A stretch of 36,648 nucleotides of DNA from Draconibacterium orientale (GCA_020721645.1 DYMH01000021.1:1-36648); one strand, 5' to 3'. Shown: positions 25,516 to 33,351, numbered from the stretch's first letter. Notes: generated by a model not told the origin, from the letters alone. Numbers and translations are program-made.

Positions 25516-26034
25516 TCAGGGCTGAGGTTGTAAGGTTAAGTATATGTAAACAAAATAAAAATCGGGAATGCCTCCCAAAACACTGTTATTAGGGACTGTG
25601 ATGCTTTGTCCGCAGTAGTATGTTAATTTAACAGTTGTGTAGGTTGTTGGTGCTGTATTGACACCGTTTATTACTAAATGTTGGTCGGAATTTGTTAATG
25701 CTATTGGCAGAGCTGCATCTGCTAATCCAATAATTGTTGTTGCTTCCATTTCTATTGTATTCAAATCAAGTGTAAATGGAGTTTGCACACCGTCTAATTG
25801 CAGCTCGCTTGCTCTAACATCTAAAATCCACTTTGCAGGAATTGCCGAAGGATCTTCAAACGACACACGAACCTCTGTCCAATCTGCTAATTTGATGCCG
25901 TTGGTATATTTGTCGAGTGAATTAAAATTAAAATAAATCGACCCGCCGGTTTCTATTGTTAAGCGTGAAGTTATTTGGGAAAAAATGTGATTAGATAAGC
26001 AAAAACAAACAAACAACAACAAATATTTTTTCAT
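25516..26034 (-). CDS. Small secreted beta-rich protein B (possible fimbrial-type subunit)
   Basis: A 172-residue protein with a clear signal peptide (residues 1-19, up to IFSQ). The mature part contains ETGGSIYFNFNSLDKYTNGI followed by WTEVRVSFEDPSAIPAKWIL. The block GG-x-I-x-F-x2-N-x-x-D-x-YTNGI recurs in the protein encoded upstream (26127-26714), so the two are paralogues. Neither carries a recognised domain; the beta-strand pattern and length fit a secreted subunit. It lies 13 bp before the GTG of the 1195-residue barrel protein and behind a terminator hairpin. No sorting signal (Por) or lipoprotein Cys is visible. Confidence 0.75.
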   Translation of the reverse strand: MKKYLLLFVCFCLSNHIFSQITSRLTIETGGSIYFNFNSLDKYTNGIKLADWTEVRVSFEDPSAIPAKWILDVRASELQLDGVQTPFTLDLNTIEMEATTIIGLADAALPIALTNSDQHLVINGVNTAPTTYTTVKLTYYCGQSITVPNNSVLGGIPDFYFVYIYLTLQPQP

Positions 26035-26073
26035 AATTGAACACTGTTTAACAAGACCTTCTGTCGGTAACCT

Positions 26074-26109
26074 AAAAAACCCGGTTTCACGGCATGTGTC
26101 CGGGTTTTT
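26074..26109. terminator. Intrinsic terminator between the two small secreted genes
   Basis: AAAAACCCGG (26075-26084) and CCGGGTTTTT (26100-26109) make a 10-bp stem with a 15-nt loop and a T run in both directions. It lies right after the stop of gene A and before gene B on the minus strand, so part of the transcripts should end here and only readthrough would supply B and the barrel protein. Confidence 0.82.
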
Positions 26110-26126
26110 AAACTATTTTGCTTCTA

Positions 26127-26714
26127 TTATTGGGCTTCAAGAACAAGCAGAGCATTTACAACGTATCTGTCAGCATCTATACTTTGTACCAAAAGAGAGG
26201 TCGCATTCATTGTGCCGGCACTTGTTCCAAGTTCCCAGTTGATGATAAAACTATTTTGAACGGGATCTCCGGCAGCTGCCCCCGCGATACCGGCAATTAT
26301 GGTTGTAACTGTTATATCAAGTCCGTCTTGTGCCGCTATTGGAAAGTTCCAATTGGTTCCAACTGCACCAGCTCCATTGTCAGTGATTATATAACCTACG
26401 TTATTCGAAGGCATTGTGCCTCCCAAATCGGTTCCTGACATATTATCACTTTCGGAATACATAATAACATTGAAGTCTTCTGATGAGGCAACAGTAAAAT
26501 AAGTATCATACAGTGCGGTATTCGCAATACCATTGGTGTATTGGTCTATCGTATTTACAACAAACTCAATATTTCCGCCGCTGACAATATTCAAACGAAG
26601 AATTGAATTTAATGTTACACCAATAGGAATAACTCCGAAATCTTTAACCGGTTGCGAAAATGCCATACTTGCCGAAAGCAAAACAGCAAAAAGAAAAGTT
26701 GAAATCTTTTTCAT
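26127..26714 (-). CDS. Small secreted beta-rich protein A (possible major subunit)
   Basis: A 195-residue exported protein; the signal peptide runs to about residue 20 (SMAFSQ). The mature chain has FGVIPIGVTLNSILRLNIVSG, then GGNIEFVVNTIDQYTNGI, and closes with a strand-rich, Gly/Ala/Asn-rich tail (IIAGIAGAAAGDP) ending in VVNALLVLEAQ. It shares the GG-x-I-x-F-x2-N-x-x-x-YTNGI block with protein B. I recognise no named family; the first part is reminiscent of DUF4402/CsuA-type fimbrial subunits only in general style. It has the best promoter of the locus and its own terminator, so it should be expressed most strongly. Confidence 0.75.
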   Translation of the reverse strand: MKKISTFLFAVLLSASMAFSQPVKDFGVIPIGVTLNSILRLNIVSGGNIEFVVNTIDQYTNGIANTALYDTYFTVASSEDFNVIMYSESDNMSGTDLGGTMPSNNVGYIITDNGAGAVGTNWNFPIAAQDGLDITVTTIIAGIAGAAAGDPVQNSFIINWELGTSAGTMNATSLLVQSIDADRYVVNALLVLEAQ

Positions 26715-26771
26715 AATTTTTAAGTTTTGGTATTAGTAAATAGTTGAATTATTTGTTTATTCTTAATTGTT

Positions 26772-26803
26772 CAAATATAGTAAAAAAAAGTATTTAATTC
26801 AAA
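26772..26803 (-). promoter_or_regulatory. Strong Bacteroidota-type promoter for the secreted-protein operon
   Basis: On the minus strand TTTG (26803-26800) and TATATTTG (26779-26772) are spaced by 20 bp, an excellent consensus match, 57 bp upstream of the ATG at 26714. The -33 box overlaps the stop codon of the TPR/SpoIIE gene. Confidence 0.75.
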
Positions 26804-28685
26804 TTTTTGTGGGGAACAGTCGAAAACCGATGACCAAAACATCGTCGATTTGTTCGCGATTGCCTTTCCACTCGCGGAATGTTTTTTTTACTGCTTCGCG
26901 CTGCTCTTCCATTGGCAGATGGTGAATTTGCTGAAAAAGTTCGCGCAATCGGCTGTACAAAAACTTTTTGCCTGTTTCTTCACCCACTTGGTCGGCTAAT
27001 CCATCGGAAAAAATATAAAATTCGGTTTTTGTGTCTATCGGGATAATGTGATGACGGAAACTCATGTTCTCGGTTTTCTCGAAATATGTGCCGCCAATGG
27101 GCTTTACATCGCCTTTTACGTAGGTCAGCTTGTCGTTTTTAATATAAATAACCGGATTTTTCGCACCCGCATATTCGAGTATATTTTTTTCTTTTTCGTA
27201 CGAACACAAAGCCATATCCATTCCGTCCTGATTCGAGGTGGTTTTTTGACGAAGTGTTCGTCTTATTCCGTCATGCAACTCGTTGAGTATTTCGTTCGGG
27301 TGTTTTGCTTTTTGTTGAGCAATGATATTTTCGAGCATATTGTAGCTTATCATCGAAAGCAATGCACCCGGAACGCCGTGCCCCGTGCAATCGACTGCCG
27401 AAATGTAAAATTTCTTACGCGGCACGCCCGAACCGTTGATGATATTGCTTTCGGTGAACCAAAAAAAATCGCCGCTCACCTGGTCGCGGGGCTCGAAATA
27501 AATGAAAGATTCTTCCAAAAAATTAGCTAAATTTTCTTGTTTGGGCAAAAGCACTTTCTGAATATTTTTTGCATAATTGATATTCATAGCCAAATTTTGA
27601 CTTTGTTCTTCAATCATTTTAAACGCATCTGTGAGTTCGGAATTTTTTGCGTCAACGTTTTTTTTTTGTATGGCAATTTCTTCATTACTGAGTTTTAATT
27701 CGATGTTGTGCTTTCGTCCTCTTCGATTTAATATCCACAAAATCAAAACGATAACAGAAACCAAAGCCAATAAACCGATAATCGAATAAATGATTAAACC
27801 GCGTGATTTTTGTTGGGCTTCCTGTTCTTTAATCACACTTTTTTGCAACTCACTTTCCTTGATAAGAAGCTCGGACTGTGTTTTTTCTGTTTTAAGGCTG
27901 ATACTTGCCATTTGCAATGAGTCTTCGCGGCGTTTTACGATTTGTCGCAGGGAATCTTCTGCTACTTGGCGATTCTTTTTTATTAATTCCAATTCCAATT
28001 GCCGTGCCTTATTTTCGGATTCACGCTTGTTAATTTCAACTATTGTTTTAATTTTATCCTCTTCTTCTTTTTCTTCAATTTTTTTCTTTTGAAAATGTTG
28101 TTGATACGAAGTATATTTATTCATGTAATCCGAAGATTTTTGAACATCACCCAAGTTTTGATAATTTTCTGCCAACATGCGATAGCAAATTAATATCAAT
28201 CGCGAATTGTTAATTTCGGTGGCAATATCCAAAGCCTGAACCAATTTGATAATAGCTTCTTTATTTTGTTTTTGAACTCCCAAAACGTAAGCCACGTCTA
28301 TCAATCCCGAAGATATATCGTCTTTGACACCTAATTTCACACGAATTTTGTAACTGCTCTCGAAATAGATCATTGCTTTTTCGTAGTCTTGCATGTTACT
28401 GTAAATCAAGCCCAAATTACTGTATATTTTTTTTACGTCATCATATTTTTTTGCATCAATATTCAATGCGGCTGATTCCTGAAAATAGGGAATAGCTTTT
28501 TGAAATACATTGCGCTGCAAGCACAGCATGCCGGCTTTGTAGAAAAAATTGGCGGATTTTACCGGTTCACTCCCTTTTTTAAATTGATTTGCCTGATTCA
28601 AATATTCGTTGAGCGTTTCGATGTCTTTGGGCGAGAGTTGGGCATACGATTTCTGTTCGATAAATATCGATAAAAAAAAGAACAA
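26799..28685 (-). CDS. TPR and SpoIIE (PP2C-type) phosphatase, membrane-anchored
   Basis: A 628-residue signalling protein. After a signal-like N terminus (to SYAQ), four or five TPR units cover about residues 17-195, a coiled coil runs to about 290, a transmembrane helix (GLIIYSIIGLLALV) follows, then a second coiled coil and a SpoIIE serine phosphatase at about 380-625. Metal ligands and turns are seen in SGDFFW, VDCTGHGVPGALLSM and FSDGLADQ. TPR/7TM-SpoIIE enzymes dephosphorylate anti-anti-sigma or SiaC-type partners. The start is uncertain: the called start is TTG 28685, but in-frame residues KLIIIKFFTIS just upstream, bounded by TGA 28724-28722, would give a better signal peptide with ATT or TTA as start. 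It lies between the secreted-protein operon and the long spacer. Confidence 0.85.
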   Translation of the reverse strand: MFFFLSIFIEQKSYAQLSPKDIETLNEYLNQANQFKKGSEPVKSANFFYKAGMLCLQRNVFQKAIPYFQESAALNIDAKKYDDVKKIYSNLGLIYSNMQDYEKAMIYFESSYKIRVKLGVKDDISSGLIDVAYVLGVQKQNKEAIIKLVQALDIATEINNSRLILICYRMLAENYQNLGDVQKSSDYMNKYTSYQQHFQKKKIEEKEEEDKIKTIVEINKRESENKARQLELELIKKNRQVAEDSLRQIVKRREDSLQMASISLKTEKTQSELLIKESELQKSVIKEQEAQQKSRGLIIYSIIGLLALVSVIVLILWILNRRGRKHNIELKLSNEEIAIQKKNVDAKNSELTDAFKMIEEQSQNLAMNINYAKNIQKVLLPKQENLANFLEESFIYFEPRDQVSGDFFWFTESNIINGSGVPRKKFYISAVDCTGHGVPGALLSMISYNMLENIIAQQKAKHPNEILNELHDGIRRTLRQKTTSNQDGMDMALCSYEKEKNILEYAGAKNPVIYIKNDKLTYVKGDVKPIGGTYFEKTENMSFRHHIIPIDTKTEFYIFSDGLADQVGEETGKKFLYSRLRELFQQIHHLPMEEQREAVKKTFREWKGNREQIDDVLVIGFRLFPTKI

Positions 28686-28808
28686 TGATATGGTGAAAAA
28701 TTTAATAATAATTAATTTGTATCAAAATTTAATTAAGTAACACCTAAATTCCGTAAGTCTTTTTTTATTTAACTTCGTTGAGGGGGTTTCGCTATCGCTC
28801 AAGTGCCG

Positions 28809-28891
28809 TTCTCGCAAAGACGCTAAGTCGCAAAGAAACCTATTCACCAGATTTATTTTTAAATCTTTGTGTCTCTGCGACTTTGCGAGAA
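28809..28891. repeat. CGCAAAG-type inverted repeat
   Basis: Arms of 28 nt, 28809-28836 (TTCTCGCAAAGACGCTAAGT and on) and 28864-28891, pair at 23 of 28 positions with a 27-nt spacer. Similar "TCGCAAAGACGCAAAG" elements are scattered in many Bacteroidota and other genomes. Confidence 0.7.
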
Positions 28892-28970
28892 ACATGCGGA
28901 TTTAAGGTAACATACTAAGCACGTTCATAAGTTGCGTTTTACAAATTGTTTAACTATTTGATATTAATAA

Positions 28971-29014
28971 CAATCAGCATATCAGCACATCAAAAAATCA
29001 ACCAATCAAAGTAT
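28971..29014 (+). repeat. 44-nt interspersed intergenic repeat, copy 2
   Basis: Begins CAATCAGCATATCAGCACAT and ends ACCAATCAAAGTAT; 37 of 44 positions equal the minus-strand copy at 20103-20146. Confidence 0.75.
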
Positions 29015-29438
29015 CGTATTGAAATATATCATTTTTGCACCGCAACCTTCATTTTTTTGTATAATAATGGCGAATTTGCATTTACTCCTTACGATATGTA
29101 ACATAAAATTAATATTTTTGCATTGTTTTTTACAGATATAAATATCCTTTAACCGGTAAATTTAATAAATTCTTTTAAATTTAAACTAAAAAAATGATTT
29201 TTATCAATAGTATTTTACAAAAAATAATAATAAGTTATCTAAAAAACAATTACACTTAGCAATTTAGGACATTTAGGGTTTTAATATTTGTTGAAAAAAT
29301 ATCATTTCTCTCGAACATTTATGTATTTTTGTTTTCAAAATAAAAACACATTAATTTACGTTTTTTTTCTATGAAAAAAAAATGTTAAAAATTAGCAGTA
29401 AAGATATAATTCATACACAGTGAATCACCTTAGGATTT

Positions 29439-29593
29439 GTAACGAAATAACATGGTTATTTTTAAAAACTGATTCGCTTTGTTTTGATTGTTTTTATTCG
29501 AGGCAAAGCCTCTTTTAAAATATTCGACTAAGGCAAAGCCTTAGCCAAACGATTCAGCGAAATCATTACCAAATGAATAGCTTATTTCGTTAC
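29439..29593. repeat. MITE-like palindromic element upstream of the chaperone gene
   Basis: Perfect 12-bp terminal inverted repeats GTAACGAAATAA (29439-29450) and TTATTTCGTTAC (29582-29593) bound a 155-bp segment; weaker symmetry continues outward (TTAGGA/TCCTTAG-like). Inside are two perfect hairpins, GAGGCAAAGCCTC (29500-29512) and CTAAGGCAAAGCCTTAG (29528-29544), and nested weaker pairs (GATTCGCT-type near 29470 and 29555). It ends 21 bp before the ORF, so it would be transcribed as a structured leader if the promoter lies upstream. Confidence 0.65.
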
Positions 29594-29613
29594 AGTTCCT
29601 TAGTTTAAAAAAA

Positions 29614-30450
29614 ATGAATTTCTTTCAAAATTTTTCCCTGATGAAAAAACAAATAATCACATTACTAATTATTTTTATTGGGCATTCTACGATTTTTGCT
29701 CAAGATTTTGAAGTTGCACCCGTAAAAATGATATTTAACATCAATGCCGGCGAATCGGATACGAAAGTTTTAACGGTGAGAAACCATTCGAGTGCTCCGA
29801 CCAAATTTTCGCTTTTGCTTGCCGATTTTATTGTCGATAATCAAGGCAAAAGTCAGGAAATGCGTCGCAATTCGACCAAAAATTCGTGTACCGAATGGCT
29901 GCAGCCCGAGCAAGCGGTTTTCGATGTGAATCCGGGCGAAGCTATCGACATAAAAATTAAAATGACAGCTCCCGCCGATGATTACGTAGCTCGTTGGGCA
30001 ATGTTATATGTTCAAACTCTTCCGCCCGACAATGCTTTTGCCGCCGACAAATCGATGAAAACAGGGATTGTGCTGACGGGACGCATTGCCGTTCAAATAT
30101 TCAGAATCGCCGGTACAAGCGGTGTATTGAAAGCTTCTGTCGCAAATATCACCGAAAAAATTTCGTCCGACCAAAGTCAAAGAAAATTTACCGCCGAACT
30201 CCAAAACACAGGTACTGCAATTGCTTCGTGTAAAGTAACTTTTGTTGCCTCAAACCTCGAAACTGCCGAAGAAATAAATTTCGACCCGATAAATGTTGAA
30301 TTGCTGCCCGGAGCTTCTCGGAATATTGAATTTACACTTCCAAATACACTGCCTGCCGGCGAATATTCGTTGATTGCTCTCCTAGATTACGGAAGTAAAA
30401 CAACAATTGAAGGTGCACGATTCAACAAAAAATTGATAATTCAGAAATAG
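29614..30450 (+). CDS. Secreted PapD/COG1470-like periplasmic chaperone candidate
   Basis: A 278-residue exported protein. The best signal peptide starts at the second methionine (ATG 29641, MKKQIITLLIIFIGHSTIFA), the ATG at 29614 being an upstream alternative. The mature part has two Ig-like beta-sandwich domains (about 30-135 and 160-270): FEVAPVKMIFNINAGESDTK at the N terminus and VRNHSSAPTKFSLLLADF resemble the first domain of fimbrial chaperones and of the COG1470/DUF916 group, and LPGASRNIEFTLPNTLPAGE recalls the second. Sub-unit-binding basic residues of PapD were not located with certainty. Its neighbours (secreted subunits and large barrel at 21915-26714) support a chaperone function; a stand-alone surface protein is the alternative. 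It is followed by the MORN gene on the same strand. Confidence 0.7.
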   Translation: MNFFQNFSLMKKQIITLLIIFIGHSTIFAQDFEVAPVKMIFNINAGESDTKVLTVRNHSSAPTKFSLLLADFIVDNQGKSQEMRRNSTKNSCTEWLQPEQAVFDVNPGEAIDIKIKMTAPADDYVARWAMLYVQTLPPDNAFAADKSMKTGIVLTGRIAVQIFRIAGTSGVLKASVANITEKISSDQSQRKFTAELQNTGTAIASCKVTFVASNLETAEEINFDPINVELLPGASRNIEFTLPNTLPAGEYSLIALLDYGSKTTIEGARFNKKLIIQK

Positions 30451-30454
30451 ATAT

Positions 30455-30482
30455 AAGTATCAAGTATCAAGTATCAAGTATC
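30455..30482 (+). repeat. Tandem heptamer AAGTATC x4
   Basis: Four perfect copies of AAGTATC in the gap after the chaperone-like gene, followed (30510-30585) by a degenerate run of TTTCACATTTTC-type units up to the ATG of the MORN gene. Same period as the AATTAAC array at 377-404. Confidence 0.85.
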
Positions 30483-30586
30483 AAGATTGAAGAAAATTTC
30501 TTCAATTCCACATTTTCTAATTTCCACATTTTCAAATTTCTTCATTTCCAAATTTTCACATTTTCACATTTTCAATTTTTCAAAAT

Positions 30587-31759
30587 ATGAAATTTTTACT
30601 GATAATTTTGATGTTGAATTTTGGGGTGATTTCAGCGAAAGCTCAAATTTGGGTCGAAAAATATTATGGAGGAAGTAAATCTGAATTAAAAGAAAAATTT
30701 CAAGCTGATATTATCGGAAATGATACAGTGAAAAACGGCTTGTATTATTTTTATTATATTAACGGACAAATCTATCAAACAGGCAATTTTTCAAAAAATC
30801 AATTAACCGGAATTTGGACTTTATTTTACGAAAACGGAATAAAAAAATCGGAATTTACCTACGAAAATAATCAACGAAACGGTAGGTTTGTTAATTATTT
30901 TGAAACAGGATTGAAAAATCAGGAAGGAAACTATCGAAACAACTTATTTGACGGAGAAATATCGGAATATTATCCTAACGGAAATATCAAAATAATTGCA
31001 ACATATACAAACGGTATCTTGAACGGAGAAATGCAAAATTATTCCGAAAACGGTCTATTATCAACAAAATCGACATATAAAAACAATAAAATCAACGGCT
31101 TATGGGAGTCGTACTACCAAACCGGCGAATTGAATTACAGAGGAAAGAAAATCGATGAATTTTTCGATGATACCTTATTCGTGTATTATAAAAGTGGGAA
31201 ATTACAGCGAAAATCAGTTTATCGCAACGCAAAAGAAAACGGAAAATACACCGCTTATTACGAAAACGGTTTGAAAATGTTTGACTGGACTTATATCAAT
31301 GCAAAAATTGAAGGTCAATACATGGCTTGGCACAAAGATGGTTCGCCTGCCGAACGTGGGGTATATGCAAATAATGAACGCACAGGAAAGTGGGTCTCCT
31401 ATTATCCGGGAAAATCGGCTCTTTTTTCGTGCGGAACGTATCAAAATGGAAAATTTGAAGGCTTTTGGGAAGTTTTTTTTGAGAACGGAAATTTGAAGCA
31501 GAACGGGAATTTCAGCGATGGAAAATGTACCGGTTTTTGGAATTTTTTTTACGAAAACGGCAAATTAAAAAAATCCGGCAAATTTATTGATGATAAAGAA
31601 AACGGTATTTGGTCGTTTTTCGATGAAACGGGTTTGCCTTATGCTTATCTTTGTTATGAAAATGGAAAACCCGGCGGAATTGCGGCTCTAAAAAATTTGA
31701 ATGAGATGACATTTACTCGAAATTTATTTATAAATTTGAAAATTCAAGAACCCAACTAA
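30587..31759 (+). CDS. Secreted MORN-repeat protein
   Basis: A 390-residue protein with a signal peptide (to about residue 20, ISAKAQ) and then about a dozen consecutive MORN-type repeats of roughly 22-24 residues, each with the YxNGx-x-x-x-x-G core, such as YENGIKKSEFTYENNQRNG and YPNGNIKIIATYTNGILNG. The pattern is also found in the YwqK antitoxin-named family, but the export signal and position suggest a periplasmic or surface ligand-binding or scaffold role. Eleven base pairs separate it from the SiaB-like gene, so the two are likely cotranscribed, and it follows the chaperone candidate in the same orientation. Confidence 0.85.
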   Translation: MKFLLIILMLNFGVISAKAQIWVEKYYGGSKSELKEKFQADIIGNDTVKNGLYYFYYINGQIYQTGNFSKNQLTGIWTLFYENGIKKSEFTYENNQRNGRFVNYFETGLKNQEGNYRNNLFDGEISEYYPNGNIKIIATYTNGILNGEMQNYSENGLLSTKSTYKNNKINGLWESYYQTGELNYRGKKIDEFFDDTLFVYYKSGKLQRKSVYRNAKENGKYTAYYENGLKMFDWTYINAKIEGQYMAWHKDGSPAERGVYANNERTGKWVSYYPGKSALFSCGTYQNGKFEGFWEVFFENGNLKQNGNFSDGKCTGFWNFFYENGKLKKSGKFIDDKENGIWSFFDETGLPYAYLCYENGKPGGIAALKNLNEMTFTRNLFINLKIQEPN

Positions 31760-31770
31760 ACAATTAATCC

Positions 31771-32916
31771 TTGAAAACCACTACCGAAAATAAGGTTCAG
31801 ATGAAATTGGTCTATGATTTGGCAAAAATCGTAAAAGACGAATATTTTGAATACATCTATCGAGGAAATTTTACACCGACAATTACTGAAAATATCTTCT
31901 CGCTCACTGAATCGAAATTTTCAAAAGACGAAGAAACATTCAAAATCAGAAAAAGAATCTCCTACATCATGATAGAATGCCTTCAAAACATAACAAGGCA
32001 TCAAGATCAATCCGAAACCGACACCAATAAAGATTCCGGATTGTTTGTTTTGCAACGCACCAAATTCAAGGTTTTTGTTACAAACGGCAATGTTATCAGA
32101 ACCGAAAAAATAGCAAAACTCGAAAAACATATTCAAACCATCACGCACTTGAATGCCGATGAGCTTAAAGAATATTACCAAAAAGTATTAGCCGAAGGCG
32201 ATATTTCGGATAAAGGCGGAGCCGGTTTGGGGCTTATTTCCATGGCTCGGCGTACCGGACGACATCTTTTATACCGTTTCGTAAAAATAGACGAAACCTA
32301 TTCTTATTATTATCTTCAAAATGAAATCTCGCTCGAAAATATTAGTAATGAGCCAGACCCATCATCGGAATTGGCATCGCTGGACCGAATCTCGAAATAC
32401 CACACCATTCTCAACAAGCAAAATATTTTGTTAAATTTTAACGGAGCTTTTGCCTACGACCGCCTCGAAAGTATTTTGCCCATTGTGGAAGCACACCCGA
32501 TTGAAACCGATGAAAACAAGGTGCTTGCTTTCGACTTATCGGTTAAACTGCTGAAAAACATTATCTTTTTCGCCGATAACGCAACTGATGATAATACGGC
32601 AACAACAAATTTGGGAAACCGAGGTGTTTTTTTGCTGAGTAAGCACGACGGAACGTTGTTTTTAACTTCCGGAAATTATATTCTTAATACCAAAGCTCAA
32701 ACATTAAAAAATAAAATTGAGCTGATAAATCAAACAACTCCCGAAAGCTTGAACAAATTGTACAAATATTTATCCGAATTTTTTGAATCAAACGAAAGCA
32801 CAAAACCCGATTTGAGTCTGTTTGAAATGAAATTGAAAAGTAAAAACAATTTATTCTATTCCTTTACACCCGAAGGAAGTTTACGTTCTTTTTTTACCAT
32901 TCAAATTATTATCTGA
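31771..32916 (+). CDS. Tandem SiaB-family (DUF6272) protein kinase
   Basis: A 381-residue protein made of two SiaB-type GHKL kinase-like domains. Domain 1 (about 10-190) has the N-box glutamate and asparagine (E69 and N73 in ECLQNITRHQD) and a G-box DKGGAGLG (147-154). Domain 2 (about 205-380) aligns by pattern, but K259 replaces the catalytic Glu (KLLKN with N263) and no G-box is present, so it is likely a pseudokinase. SiaB phosphorylates the small protein SiaC in Pseudomonas. The start is TTG 31771, with ATG 31801 (MKLVYDLAKIVKDE) as alternative. The gene converges on the siaC homologue with a shared terminator. Confidence 0.83.
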   Translation: MKTTTENKVQMKLVYDLAKIVKDEYFEYIYRGNFTPTITENIFSLTESKFSKDEETFKIRKRISYIMIECLQNITRHQDQSETDTNKDSGLFVLQRTKFKVFVTNGNVIRTEKIAKLEKHIQTITHLNADELKEYYQKVLAEGDISDKGGAGLGLISMARRTGRHLLYRFVKIDETYSYYYLQNEISLENISNEPDPSSELASLDRISKYHTILNKQNILLNFNGAFAYDRLESILPIVEAHPIETDENKVLAFDLSVKLLKNIIFFADNATDDNTATTNLGNRGVFLLSKHDGTLFLTSGNYILNTKAQTLKNKIELINQTTPESLNKLYKYLSEFFESNESTKPDLSLFEMKLKSKNNLFYSFTPEGSLRSFFTIQIII

Positions 32917-32934
32917 AAAAATCCGAAGTAAGAT

Positions 32935-32972
32935 AAAAAAAGAACCCGAACATTTGTTCGGGTTCTTTTTTT
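32935..32972. terminator. Bidirectional intrinsic terminator between kinase and SiaC genes
   Basis: AAAAAAAGAACCCGAACA (32935-32952) and its reverse complement (32955-32972) form a long perfect hairpin with T runs in both directions. The SiaC stop codon begins inside the last T run, at 32971. Confidence 0.88.
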
Positions 32973-33351
32973 AGTTTTGTGCTGCCTGTAATTCAAAAGG
33001 CAGTTCAATGAGTTCCTTGATATCTTCGCCCATTTCTAAAATATCTTCATCGTCTTCATCATAAAACCATTTCACGTTTATTTTTTTACCGTTTTGAAAG
33101 AACCCGTTCAATTTAATGAGTATCTGAAAGATTTTTTTATGCGAAACACTGTTCAATACATCAAAATAGAGTTCACACGTCATCTCTCGGTCGAGTTCCG
33201 ACATGTTATTATCTATCCACGAAAGTATCGGGTCGTAGATATTTGTAACATCTTCAGAATATGAAGGTCCTTTAATAACGAACAACCCTTCCGAAATATC
33301 GATATACACGTTCGGAGTATTCTTTGTTTTTTCTATGCTTAGACTCATCAT
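32971..33351 (-). CDS. SiaC-family regulatory phosphoprotein (DUF1987)
   Basis: A 126-residue protein of the DUF1987 family: SEGLFVIKGPSYSEDVTNIY near the N terminus, LYFDVLNSVSHKKIFQIL in the middle and VKWFYDEDDEDILEMGEDI near the end. In Pseudomonas SiaC the regulatory phosphosite is T68 within an NTSSS-like segment; the aligned residue here is S68 (N67-S68), so phosphorylation could occur on serine. A -7 TATATTTG lies 30 bp upstream. It stands after the propeller/SpoIIE gene on the same strand and faces the tandem SiaB-type kinase. Role: partner-switch protein that is phosphorylated by SiaB and dephosphorylated by SpoIIE phosphatases; its output target is not in the window. Confidence 0.88.
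   Translation of the reverse strand: MMSLSIEKTKNTPNVYIDISEGLFVIKGPSYSEDVTNIYDPILSWIDNNMSELDREMTCELYFDVLNSVSHKKIFQILIKLNGFFQNGKKINVKWFYDEDDEDILEMGEDIKELIELPFELQAAQN

Larger units (their letters stand above)
28686..29613. other. 0.9-kb intergenic spacer without a gene
   Basis: No open reading frame of plausible composition was found on either strand. The spacer separates divergent genes (TPR/SpoIIE on minus, chaperone-like on plus). It holds an inverted repeat of CGCAAAG type at 28809-28891, a 44-nt interspersed repeat at 28971-29014, TATTTTTG -7-like boxes at 29113-29120 and 29324-29331 without good -33 boxes, and a MITE-like palindromic element at 29439-29593. Confidence 0.75.

Noticed and set aside
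30487-30678. 63-codon ORF rich in Phe, His, Ser
   Set aside because: It translates the degenerate TTTCACATTTTC repeat run and then overlaps the MORN gene out of frame.
30587-31759. Naming the MORN protein a YwqK-type antitoxin
   Set aside because: The family label is misleading: the protein is exported, 390 residues long, and no toxin gene is adjacent.
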